Positions 51,460 to 62,033 of a DNA stretch of 64,000 nucleotides are shown here, piece by piece. Position 1 is the stretch's first letter, and each line of letters opens with the position of its first letter. The position numbers and the translations under genes were made by a program. The DNA comes from Branchiostoma lanceolatum. Taxonomy: Eukaryota; Chordata; Leptocardii; Amphioxiformes; Branchiostomatidae. The stretch is taken from assembly GCF_035083965.1 (NCBI RefSeq), contig NC_089732.1:2586883-2650882 (forward strand). The letters are read 5' to 3'. The notes beneath the pieces are model-generated. The model worked only from the letters and a program-made list of their open reading frames with translations. It had not been told where the DNA came from and made no database searches.

Positions 51460-54400
51460 ATGGACAGACCAGGCTCTTCCTTCAACATGGGTAAGTACAC
51501 GTTACCGCTCCGTTGTTAATAACAGTCACCAGGGTATTTCAAACAGTTTGTTGATCTTATCCGGAATAAGGGGGGGGGGGGAGTTTCTCGGCTTACCTGG
51601 AAAAAAAGCCAAGGGTTTTCCGTTTTATCTGGAAACAAAGATCGTACAGTTTGTCAACTCGTAACCGGAAACAAGGGGCACAATGGTTACGAAGATGGGT
51701 CAAAAAGTAATGGTAGTTTTAATGTAGCACATTCATTTTTTTTAAGTGGATGATTTTACATTTGGCATACAGACAAAAGGCACATACCTTGTTGAGACTG
51801 AAATACTGTAATAACAAAGCAACTGTTTGCAATACTCGCGAAGTTTAACTGTGTAACTGTCAAGCACACAAACTCTCACATTCAAAGCCTTGTATTGGTC
51901 TGGCCCGGAATGTCAATAGCAACCTGTTGATTTTTGACAGAATGAATTGGGATTGGGCCGCTAGGGGGCCCCAAATCTAATCATTTCCAGTCTTTGTACA
52001 AACTACCAGTACACCAAATATTAAACCAATCCAGCGAGCTGGTCTTGAGTTATCTTGTTACCAACAGACGCCCAGACAAACGCTGCCGAAAAGATGACCC
52101 TCTTGACAAAAGCTCCTTGTTGTGTTGCGTATAGGCTCTTCCTTGCCGGGCCAGGTGAATGGTGGATTCGACATGACAGACGGGAACGAAATAACGGTGA
52201 CCAGTTTGTCTGGGAGCAGGATTGCTACGAGACAGACATGGGAAGACGGGATCGAGGCGTTTTCAGATCCCGACCGGATGGAAAAAGGTAATTTCCAAGC
52301 TGATCTATCGGTGGCAATGACAGTATTGGCAAACGGAGTCTAAGTGGCCACCGAGTGGCCAATAATACTATTTTTGCCAGTTGGAGACTGTCATTGCCAC
52401 CGATACATCAGCTTTGAGATTAGGAAAAACGTATCTCATCTGAAAACAATCTTAGTTTTGTTGGCAAGAAATTAAAACGATGTATTTAGTTCTGTACACA
52501 GCAATTATGCGCGTATATATATATATTTTCACCTAACGCGTTTCAGGCAAGCCGGCGTTTAAGTCGTTCACCGAAGAGCATCCCCCAGACCCCTCCACCG
52601 TCTCTGCCATGGAGAGAACACTGGCCGCCTTCATGAACCAAGGTACTGTAAACAGCCCCCAGTTTAATATAGGAATTCCAGTCTAAATTATATGTATCAG
52701 GCATTGACGACCCCCCCCCCCCCCATTCTGCAGAATTATGGGAACTGGAGGCAGAATTGTGTGAACGGAGTCAGAATCATGGGAACTTGAGCCAGAATTC
52801 TGAGAACCGGAGCCAGAATTAGAATTCTTTGAACTGGAGTCAGAATTCTGTGGACTGGAGCTGGGAACTGGAGTCAGAATTCTGGGGAACAATTCTGTGA
52901 ACTGGAGCCATAATTCTGTGAACTGGAGCCAGAATTCTGAGAACTGGAGCCAGAATTCTGTGAACTAGAGTAGAATTCTGTGAACTGGAGCCAGAATTCT
53001 GTGAACTGGAGCCAGAATTCTGAGAACTGGAGCCAGAATTCTGAGAACTGGAGCCAGAATTCTGTGAACTAGAGTAGAATTCTGGGAACTGGAACCAGAA
53101 TTAGAATTCTGTGAACTAGAGTAGAATTCTGGGAACTGGAGTCAGAATTCTGTGAACTGGAGCCAGAATTCTGGGAACAATTCTGGGAACTGGAGTCAGA
53201 TTTCTACAGAATTCCGCGAGCTAGATCCAGAATTCTACAGAATTCTGAGAACTGGAGTCAGAATTATGGGAACTGGAAACGCCAGGGGGTCATCGATGTC
53301 TGCTGTTTGTACGTCTCAAGGTCACGCCAGTTTCGATTGAATCCATTGCAATTGGTTCTCTTTAATCATACCGAGCTGGAGGATCAGTACGAACGCATAG
53401 CCTCTACCAGACTCCACAAGTTGCTGGAAATAGTGTAGAGTAACATTCCAGAGGAGTTATTCATGATTCTTTAGAAATGCCTGGTAGAGGCAAACGAAAA
53501 CAGACTCTGGGATGTGTACCTTGGTACAGATAAATCAGCTTTTTAGAACATCACGACCGTTCGCAGGTCTTTAATCCACCAACATGGCGGACGCCTAATA
53601 TACGTCATACTCACGTGACTTCAAACACCTTATATGTCAGATGTTTCAATTCAGGGCTGCTATTGGTTGGAATCGGCACGGCTTTGATGACGTTTAACCA
53701 ACACGGTCCGAACATCGTGGGGTGGGTGATGGTGCCGGCTGGTGTGCTGCATATCGTCTGGTCATGGTGAGGTTTCATTGTATCAATGTGACATATTCTC
53801 TATTTGTGTTGTACGGGTCATTTCCTTAGTTGCATGTAGTCCCATAAATCATTGCTGAGCAGATGCCATGTGAGACTCACTGTACTCTGGATTTACCTAC
53901 ACTCACTCCCGCAATCCTAAATCTGATTAGGAAAATGAACTCGTCACTTACGTCTGCTCGTATAATTTGTCGGTTTCATTGGTGACACTAAATAAGATTT
54001 ACAAGGTAACAATTACTTGACGCAGCTGGATAGATTTTTGAAACGGACGTCAGACGTTTCAAGTAACATCTCCTATCTTACGCCAGTCTCTGACCGAAAA
54101 GTAGTGGATGCTACCTGAAACGTTGCTCCAGTTGCTTGAGTAATTGTTATCTTGTATATCTTATTACCTGGATGTCTAACCTTCATCGATGTGAATAGCA
54201 TTTGTATTTGCTGCAGGTACGAGTTCTACATTCGTCTCCACTGGCTGCGGAAAGGCTCGGACCAGGCCTTATCGTACAGGTCTGTTTTAGAAAAGTCTTA
54301 TCTGTCCTAGCTCAATGTTTGTGTTTCCCTTTCTCTCCTTCCGCCTGCGTCGCGCATCAGCAGCACTGGTTTCTCTGGCAGCTCTGATCAGCTTCATCCC

Positions 54401-55076
54401 AACACAGCCTCTGCCCACCAACACAGAAGTTCTGGGGAGGTCTTTTATGCAAAATTTACCGCAGATTTCCATCTGCTTCTGCCCATAGCTGTCTGTTCCC
54501 AGCGAAGTTTGTTTAGACAAAAATATACAGACGCAAAGAGGGTTCATTTTGATAGACAAAAATATACAGAGGCAAAGAGGGTTCATTTTGATACAAGGTA
54601 GAATATGGAACTGAACAGGTTGACACTCAGGCTAGCATTTTGATGAAGACAGGGAAGCATGGGTGCAGCTCTTGACCCCTTGCTCCATGTATAATACATG
54701 TAATTGGATTATGCTTCTTGTAATATATGATGTGTTTTGTACATTTGTATGCCAAGTTGATTTATACTGCTATGTATTGTAACAATTGATGTCTTAAGTG
54801 TGTGAGTGTGTGTGTGTGGGGGGGGGGGGACTTGTAAAGGCACCAGTTTTGCCCTTCCTTATTTTAACCTCCTGTCTGTGATGAACTCAAATAAATAAAT
54901 AAAGAAATGTGCTTCCCCCCTACAGACGCAGCCTGTGGTGGACGGGAGCGCTGGTTGTTCTGATCGTGGCGGCGTCCATCGTGGAGCTTTACGGTAACAT
55001 TATGTACGGAGCCTTCGTGGTGGTCACCTTCCCGGATGGGGAGGGTCAGGGGCTGCCAACAACCCCAACTCCTTAA
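51460..55076 (+). CDS. Tandem paralog B: 201-residue protein with three hydrophobic segments, family not recognised
   Basis: Six exons: 51460-51490, 52135-52287, 52547-52642, 53655-53766, 54217-54279 and 54926-55076. Lengths and phases are identical to paralog A. The protein begins MDRPGSSFNM and shares the three hydrophobic stretches and the tail FPDGEGQGLPTTPTP. By hand count 22 of 201 residues differ from paralog A, nine of them within the 51-residue second exon; the membrane exons are almost unchanged (one change in exon 4). Introns differ by insertions: an EcoRI-site minisatellite (intron 3), a family C MITE (intron 4) and a retroelement 3' end (intron 5). The gene is intact, so both copies are probably functional. 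Confidence 0.88.
52299..52412 (+). ncRNA. Conserved intronic hairpin in paralog B
   Basis: This sits at the same position, 11 nt after the exon 2 donor, as the hairpin in paralog A. The outer 26 bp of stem (gctgatctatcggtggcaat then gacagt) pair with one mismatch, at a different place from the mismatch in A. The loop is rearranged. See the paralog A entry for interpretation. Confidence 0.45.
52705..53285. repeat. ~20-bp minisatellite with an EcoRI site in most units (paralog B intron 3)
   Basis: Around 25 units of ggagccagaattctgtgaact type run through the intron. Variants include ctgagaact, ctgggaact and truncated agtagaattc units. A run of C residues (52710-52723) marks the left end. Paralog A lacks the array. 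Confidence 0.92.
53563..53654 (+). promoter_or_regulatory. Conserved intronic block, possible internal promoter (paralog B)
   Basis: This is the counterpart of 45735-45826: a YY1-like caacatggcggacgc, a CRE-like tacgtcat and a CACGTGAC E-box immediately before exon 4. A one-base insertion after the ATGGCGGACGC closes the small frame with TAA, showing that the conserved property is not the peptide. Confidence 0.45.
53998..54186. mobile_element. MITE family C in paralog B intron 4
   Basis: gtagtggatgctacctgaaa, then gttgcttgagtaattg and tacctggatgtctaaccttcat, match the other family C copies. It is absent from paralog A. Confidence 0.65.
54600..54905 (+). mobile_element. Probable non-LTR retrotransposon 3' end in paralog B intron 5
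   Basis: The stretch ends in gatgaactcaaataaataaataaa, a short-unit A-rich tail like that of CR1/L2-group elements, and has GT-rich sequence before it. No coding remnant is seen. It stops about 20 bp before the exon 6 acceptor. Confidence 0.45.
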
Positions 55077-55500
55077 GGATATCCAAGGAGTACCAACTTC
55101 CTTAAGGAATGCAAATTCCTTCAGAAAAAAGGTCTCAAGTATCCTTAACTCTTTAACGAACGTCAAATTTCTAGGGAACCCCAACTTGTTTTAAGAAACA
55201 GAAGTTACCAAGGATCCCTAATTCTTCAAAAAAGATGCCTAACTCCCAATGATTCCCTAAGTACTTAATGAATCCTAACTCTTCAAGTATCCCTAACTCC
55301 CCAAAGATCCGTAACTCCTAAGGATCCCTAGTTACTTTAGTATTCCTAACTCCATTAGGATCCTAACTCCTCAAAAATCCTTAACTCCTAAGGATCCCTA
55401 ACTCACCAAGAATCCCTAACTCTGAAAGATCCCGAACACCTTAAGGGTTCCTAAGTCCTTAAGGATCCCTAAGTCCTTTAAGGTTCCCTATCTCATGAAG
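55062..55500. repeat. Degenerate minisatellite TAACTCCTTAAGGATCC (paralog B 3' end)
   Basis: The same ~17-bp unit family as after paralog A, again starting within the last codons (ACT CCT TAA). About 25 imperfect units are present. Confidence 0.85.
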
Positions 55501-57001
55501 GAATAGGAACTATCATTTCAGAGCGTGTTGTCCTCTAACTGTCTTTATTTTAGTTTATATTGTTAATGTTCGGAGCTGTACATAGTAAACACTGTCATGA
55601 ACTTTAACCTATTGTACCAGAGTGAGCCGTTGATATCTGATAACCTTAATGATTTTCCGGTCTGTTGCAGAACATCGCACAGTACACATTGTACAATTGA
55701 CATGTGTTCAATGTTGCTCTTCAACACTCAAATCACAATTGCAGGTAGCAAAAACTGCGTGTGCCAGAAGCTGCATTGCGTTATGTTGGTTACAAAACAA
55801 ATGACGACAAGATTGAAGTTACTGACGTATGTAGTAGCATTCACAACAACTTGATCATCGATCGGTTTCCCTACACACTAAATGACTATACATGCCTAGC
55901 CTTTGTACATAGCTTAATGACGCACAGACTGTGAACCTCTATACTCCGTGTCAACGTCAAACAGCGTTTCAAAGTTACAGGACATGGCAAACAATACTCT
56001 TTCATATAGCCTGCTGCTTTTCATGATTGCATATTGGTTTTTAATTCAGTGGCAACACTGCGACATCCAATAAAGTTATCTTGTATCTTGTACCTGTTGA
56101 AGCTTCAGAGATAGAATTACAGCAAGCTTAATGCCTTAAGTCTGGCACTGGCATTCTTAAACAAATAAGCAAGTAAAGAAACAGAATTTATCTGAATAAA
56201 GAAACTACTCTATCACTTCTGGCCTACATGTATGTCTGGTGACAAGATGGGTTGACAGCATTAATCGTGTTGCGGTTGTTGTTCATACTTTGCAATGGCA
56301 ATTTAGTTACACAGAATTCTCAAGTCGATATTTATCGAGTCATTGATTTTGTGACACGGACAACGGATTCTGAATGACTGATAAACATTGTGATACGATA
56401 CATGGGGCTATAATGGACCACACAGCTATTACAATGGAGTCTGAAAGTCTGAATGCCAGTCTCTTCGCTGTCGTTTTCCCAAGAACTACGAATGGAGTCT
56501 AAAAGAGCTGTTACCTGTAAGAAATGGAAAGCATCTAAAGATGTCGCTAATCCATATATGTAGTGTATTAATTGATAGATGGTAGGTGGAACATCACCTT
56601 ACAGAATCCAAACGAGTGCATCTAGAGTGATGACATACAGCTTATACAAAGACATAGAAAGCTGTCTAAATGTGAAGAATTTTGTCTCTTTACACAGGGG
56701 CACCTCGTTCAACTTTTCAAACAGTCAGCATGGGACATTAAGTATGTTTCTTCTGTTTACTGCCCCTCATTACAGACGTTTAGGATACAAGTATATGTAT
56801 GTGGAACACATATAGAATGAAACATGAAACTCTGTAGATTATATATAATTAGATACACAACTTAAGTTCAACTGTCCACACCTAGGTTTTACCAGAGACT
56901 GATGGAGTGTCTTATCTCCTCATGTGATCACTGATTATTATACAGAAATTAACATCATGAATGAAATGTGGGATTCACATATAGATTTATAATGATTTAC
57001 A
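55501..57001. other. Duplicated 3' flank of paralog B, then no gene seen
   Basis: 55520-55920 is homologous to 47250-47650. Beyond that I see AT-rich DNA without supported exons as far as the LRAT-like gene. Confidence 0.5.
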
Positions 57002-58040
57002 TTACGAATGCTTGATTTTAAGGTAGACTATAGTTAGGACAACCACCATGAGCGACATGCACATCACAGTACCGCCCAATCTGATGGCATTATCTCCCTG
57101 CAAATGTGGGGGAAAGAGAACGTTGGTGAGGAAGTCAATCAAAGGTTGAAGTACAGTGACACTTATCTAGGCTTTAATCAATGTCACATCCTACGGCCAT
57201 GCCACCAACAGCGTTGGTGAATCCCGCCCGCCCACAACCTTATTACAAATAACATCATTTGTTCATATCTAAAAAAAGGAACATAATGATATACTCCTAT
57301 AGGGGAGAATCATACAAGATAAAGAAAATCTTTAGAAACGCTTTCAAACAAAGTCAAGCTAACTTCACGTCCATTTCAAGAGGGTATTACGTTTACTTAC
57401 CTGCCTACTGATGTTCTCACCGTACCGACACCAGTTGGCGAATGCCTCGCAGTTGTTCTTTGCCAAGCTGTAGTTGTATGGCTTACACAGCTTGGACCGC
57501 GCCCTCTTCACAATCTCCTCCGGGGTAAACGGTGACCTCGAGTTATGCCTCTTGACCTGGCTATTTCCGACAACAGACCAGAACGACTGTTCCATGATCT
57601 AACAAACAGGGCGAATTTTGCCATTGCTGAGTCACGTGAATATGGTATGTCATCAACGTACCAACAACTACGTATCAAACGTTAAACTCAAAAGCAGGTA
57701 CTAAAATGATTAGATCTTGCTACAGCAAGACGTACTAAAACGCCACAATTTTTATCGCTGGGCCACCATTATAAGTTGCCACACTATGATTGTCTAAAAC
57801 TCTTACCGTTGTGTCGCATTTGGAACCGTCTGCATTTTTACAACACAGATCGCGATCGCCAGGTTTACGGTCCTTGTACCTCCTCCAGACGTGGACAACA
57901 TTCTTGCAGCCGTTATCACCTAACCCTACATACACTGCCCAGTGAGAGTAACCGGTTCTGGGGATCTCTAACAGATCTCCCAATTTGCACTTCTCGAGAA
58001 CCTTTTCATTGTGACGGCGGGCCTTTTCTTCAGGAGTCAT
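57002..58040 (-). CDS. LRAT-domain (PLAAT/HRASLS-like) protein 1
   Basis: Three exons in transcription order: 58040-57807, 57598-57401 and 57097-57002 (78, 66 and 31 codons plus stop, all phase 0), giving 175 residues. The NlpC/P60-type LRAT fold is shown by GDLLEIPRTGYSHWAVYVG (first catalytic His), VVHVWRR (second His) and KNNCEAFANWCRYG (catalytic Cys). A carboxy-terminal hydrophobic helix (TVMCMSLMVVVLTIVYLKI) with basic residues after it should anchor the protein in a membrane. Vertebrate relatives are phospholipase/acyltransferases of the PLAAT group. NCEAF replaces the usual NCEHF. An insert between the two histidines containing a CCKNADGSKC segment is larger than in the neighbour. The exact substrate cannot be inferred. 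Confidence 0.88.
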
Positions 58041-58744
58041 CCTTCTTCCACGCAGGGCTGTTGAAGACTTGACAATGAAAATACTTGATTTCTCTATTTT
58101 TCTAGTCTAATACCTTTCTCCTACCACTTCCTAGAAGTTTCACTTCTGCAGTTAAGTCTCTGTATTGTCGGGTGCCATGGAGAGAAGCGTTTGTTTTGCG
58201 AACAGACGACACCACTTTTACTGGGATATTTGTAGGAAATGCCTACTTAAAATGTTTGGTCATATTTGCCCTTTGGTAATGTAAATTGTATTACTGTTGT
58301 ATTATACATTAAATGATGTCATCGTAACTCCTTTCTTTTTAGATAGTCTTTTAGATCGGAGTCGATATTATATAATCAGGTCATCCCCAATGTTTGCATG
58401 GTTTAGTCAAGCAACCTTGTTACCCATTGGTCAAGTCCGTAAGTGGCTTGTGTCGCCATGGTACTTGTGCTATGCCCTTGCGTCAGCCGTTTCACGTACG
58501 ACTCTTACTTTTATTGTCCTGAGGGTTGATCTATTCTAGCGTTTTTCAATACGGTAAATGACACTTTTACTATCAAAAATGAACTCTATTTCTGAGTCCA
58601 GAAGAACGTTAAATCCAGTCACACTGTAGTAACTGGTTTTACCACATTCTTGTATATACACCAATATCGTCTAAACTTTAAATAGAAAAAGATAGCAGTC
58701 TGATCTAAAGCACGGTCACCCACAGTTCAGCAGTTCGTTCAGTC
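58041..58744. other. 5' flank of LRAT-like gene 1, no other gene seen
   Basis: No exon is supported. The first ~100 bp upstream of the start codon presumably hold the minus-strand promoter, but no clear TATA box or initiator was found. Confidence 0.4.
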
Positions 58745-58990
58745 TAGCCTCCTTCGCAGGCTCTCTGGGCGGCGCCGGCGTTTATTTTTGCGGGGAGCGC
58801 TGATTCGCGAGTTTCAACATATCGGGGCCAGGTTCTTTTGCTGGAAAAATCCTACGTGCCGGCCACAGAAAGTTAGAATTTCTCCAGCAAAAGAACCTGG
58901 TCCGAAATATATATAATGCTGGAAACCACGATTTAGGGCCTCCGCGAAAATAAACGCCGGCGCTTGGCAGGAAGCCAGCAAAGGAGGCTA
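58745..58990. mobile_element. MITE with inverted ends (~246 bp)
   Basis: tagcctccttcgcaggct on the left pairs with gccagcaaaggaggcta on the right. Inner arms ggcgccggcgtttatttttg and aaataaacgccggcgc pair, as do ccaggttcttttgctgg and ccagcaaaagaacctgg. The element is GC-rich and has no frame. Confidence 0.85.
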
Positions 58991-59036
58991 CATTCAACCA
59001 AGGAGGTTCTAATCTTGGTTCAACAACCATTGCTTC

Positions 59037-59439
59037 TCATTGGCTAATGTTTAGGCGACCTTTGATATACCAAGTGCGCCCCGCGGGCATTTTCAAAACA
59101 TTTCTATGTAAGTTATCGTTGTCGTCGTCGATAACATCATCTACTGGATGGGCAGCCCGGATCGCCTTACACAGATCGTCCCTGTCCTCCATCAGCGTTC
59201 TTAACTCGGCCATGTGTCGGCTGTAGTGCTGAATCCTGTATCTCTCTTGTCGCCTTTGCTAGTCACTCGACAGAGTCGTGATCAGCATTTCAAGTTTTAG
59301 AACCTGTTGTGCTATCGTCAATTTCCACCCTGTGTGTTGCTCTAAGCTCTACTTCCCCTTTTCTTTGTTCTTCACTTGACAGCAGGGGCTTCCCAGTTTC
59401 GAGTGATGAGTCAACGTGGGGATTTCCATTTTCACTCAT
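59037..59439 (-). pseudogene. Decayed reading frame with a helical, charged product (family not recognised)
   Basis: A minus-strand ATG at 59439 opens MSENGNPHVDSSLETGKPLL and VELRATHRVEIDD. After a frame shift near 59290 the sequence continues as LKLEMLITTLSSD, a stop, then QRRQERYRIQHYSRHMAELR and TLMEDRDDLCKAIRAAHPVD. The charged, leucine-spaced pattern across two frames looks like a broken coiled-coil gene. It is also possible that an unrecognised intron bridges the break. It lies between the two LRAT-like genes. Confidence 0.5.
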
Positions 59440-59949
59440 ACGCCTGTACACTTTCTGATTTGTCTGTTTTTGTTCGAACGTTCAGGTTGAAATTAAATAC
59501 GGTTGCTTTGTAGTAGGTCCATTAAGCCTTTCTCTTTACTTTGGATTATCAAATTTGACCAATCATAACTGAGCAGCTGAGTTTATCAACACAACTTCCT
59601 TCTGACGAAGTCAACAATCTTATCCCCATTATAACGTCAAGCGCATGATCATAAATTTATACAAAAGACCCTTTATGACACCTCTTCACCCTGAATATTG
59701 CATCTTAATAACAGCGGAGTGCACCCATTGTATGATATCATCACGGAGTAGAAAGGCTGTTGCTCTTTAAAAGCCCTGTCAGGAGCAATTTCTGTGACCG
59801 ATGGAAATAGCTAAAGTATACACGTGTCACACGTCGCCCCTATTGTTGGTGTGAGAGCGCAATTGTGAAGATACAAAAGAACACCTGTAATTATTTTCCA
59901 CTTAGAAATGCTGTATTTAGTTGCTGAACAACAACAAAAGCTTTCTAAC

Positions 59950-60107
59950 GTGACATATGCATGATGCTGATTATGAATTTCGTACAGCAGAAAGCCGCTT
60001 CTGCCGTTGTTGTCTCCTGTGCGGTGTATGACTCTCGAACCCCCTGAATACACGTACACATCCCAGTGCGAGAAGAACTCCAACAGCTCTCCCTTCTTAC
60101 AATGTGA
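59950..60107 (-). pseudogene. LRAT-domain gene fragment (first-exon remnant)
   Basis: The minus-strand reading HCKKGELLEFFSHWDVYVYSGG and VIHRTGDNN matches the first exon of LRAT-like gene 2 (RCKEGDLLEFYRISYSHWGV, VIHRTEDNG). It lacks the start, has lost the residues between LLEF and SHW, carries no donor consensus at the expected place, and no second or third exon follows. Its upstream side is fused directly to the minisatellite at 60105. Confidence 0.8.
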
Positions 60108-60600
60108 CTCTTCAAGGATCCCGAACTGTTCAAGGATCCCAAACTCGTTGAGGATTACTCCTCAAACATCCCTAGCTTCTCAGTGAACTTCTTAATGAAC
60201 CCCAACGCTACCTAAGGATGTCTAACTTCTCAACAATCCCTAACTTCTTTAAGTTCTTAAGTATCCCTAAGGCCATAAGAATCCCTAACCCCTTAAAATC
60301 CTAACTCCCTAAGGATCCCTAACTCCTTAAAGATGTCCTGCTTCTTAAGAAACACCATCTCTAGTGAAAGGATCTAAGTTAATGGATTCCTAACTCCTCG
60401 AAGATCCGTAACTCCTGAGGATCCCTAACTCACCAAGGATCACTAACTCCTTATATATTATTTCAGGGCGTGTTGTCCTCTGTCTTTATTTCTATGAAAG
60501 GAGCCGTACGTAGCGAACATTGTGGATTTTAATGTTCAGATCAGTAGTAAACACTCATGAGCTTTGACTTATTGTACTATTCAATTATCAGTAGTCAATA
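60105..60600. repeat. Third copy of the paralog 3' region (minisatellite plus flank)
   Basis: 60105-60460 carries the ~17-bp CCTAACTCCTTAAGGAT units. 60465-60600 (ggcgtgttgtcctctgtctt, then ggagccgtacgtag) matches the 3' flanks of paralogs A and B. No exon of the 201-residue gene is present, so only the tail of a third duplicate, or a copied repeat block, survives. Confidence 0.75.
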
Positions 60601-61123
60601 TAGAAATTAATACAACCGGTATTCGATCGATAACACACCACACAACTATTATGGAGACTGAAAGAGCTGTGGAAAGCATCAATTTTCGCCAATCCATACA
60701 TTTATTGTTAGATGATACGAACAAGAATAAACAAGGTTACATACCAGGGGGGGCCCAAAATCGACCATGACTTTCGGCTTCCCAACACCTGCCCACACAC
60801 CCAATGTTATTGTATTCCATCAAGAGTTATGCTGACTACAGTAGTCCGGAAACAAAAACAAACACATAACACAAAACAACAACTATATCTCCATTTTTCA
60901 TGGAGAAATGGTTCACCAAAGGCATACCGTCATTCATCGGGCATGAGACGTGCTAAGCAAGCATTTGGAGAGTTATAGTCATCAATTTGGAGTACTGCTA
61001 AAGATAAAGAGTATGTAATTTTCTTGACTCCTACTACTACAAATGCACAAAGTATACAGAGAATATGCTTGTAGGCTTTTTGAAACTTTTGAGATTTTCC
61101 ATGAATAAAAAGCAACCCTTTAG
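60601..61123. other. No gene seen
   Basis: AT-rich flank downstream of LRAT-like gene 2, with no supported exon or repeat family. Confidence 0.5.
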
Positions 61124-62033
61124 CTAATTGTATGACATCTTGGAGCCAATGGAAGTCGTTGTCAGCAGCGTACCGAGAGCGACACCAACACCAACGAGAG
61201 GCCCGGCACCAGTCAACAGACCTGTAGTGGTGAGAGCAGTGCTGACGGACCCGGCCATAATTGCCTGTAAAGTTGGGGACAAGGAAACATCAGTGAAGAT
61301 GCTCTAAATGAGTGGTTCATTAACAGGGGAAGTATGTTACAGAACTGATGGTCAGGCTAGTGAAAAGTAAAAACGTTTTGTGTGCATCATTTACCTGGTC
61401 ACTTTGGGCCACGCCGTACCGGCACCAGGTGGCGAAGTGCTCGCAGTTATTCATCATCGTGCTGTAGCCGACCTCTCCCAGCTTAGACCGCGCCCTCTTC
61501 ACGATCTTCTTTCTTGGCAACGGAGCCCAGCCCATGAACCATGAATCCAAGCGGTTATTGATCTCGACCAAGCTGTTTCCAACAACGCTCCAGAACCAGT
61601 CTTCTTTGACCTGAAAACCAAGGGTGATTTTTCATGTAAGCCATACCTGATATCTTCGTACCATGTACAAAGACTGCTTTTTGTGCCTCGGAGAACCCCA
61701 GTCATTTGTCACAACAACAAAATTTCCAATGAAACCACCTTCTTTTAAGAAGGTAAAACACAAGAGGCAAGACTAACGGGGTGGGGTTGGGGTTGATAGC
61801 GTTACAGTAATAGGACGACTTACCTTCACCGTGCCGTTGTCCTCTGTACGATGGATGACCATCTCGTCTCCCACGTACACACCCCAGTGAGAGTAACTTA
61901 TCCTGTAAAACTCCAACAGGTCTCCCTCTTTACACCTGGACAATACGTCATCGTTAAAGCGCCGTTTCCCATCAGAATTGAGAAAAGTGCCGTAAACAGA
62001 AAACCGAAAACTACTCATAAGCACACTGGCCAT
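61124..62033 (-). CDS. LRAT-domain (PLAAT/HRASLS-like) protein 2
   Basis: Three exons in transcription order: 62033-61824, 61610-61395 and 61264-61124 (70, 72 and 46 codons plus stop, all phase 0), giving 188 residues. Catalytic motifs are GDLLEFYRISYSHWGVYVG, EMVIHRTEDNG and MNNCEHFATWCRYG, preserving the His-His-Cys set of LRAT/PLAAT enzymes. The third exon encodes a glycine/alanine/threonine-rich hydrophobic tail (TTTGLLTGAGPLVGVGVALG) suited to membrane anchoring. Exon structure is the same as LRAT-like gene 1, indicating local duplication, but the sequences are well diverged. Likely activity is phospholipid deacylation or N/O-acyl transfer; the substrate is not known. Confidence 0.9.
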
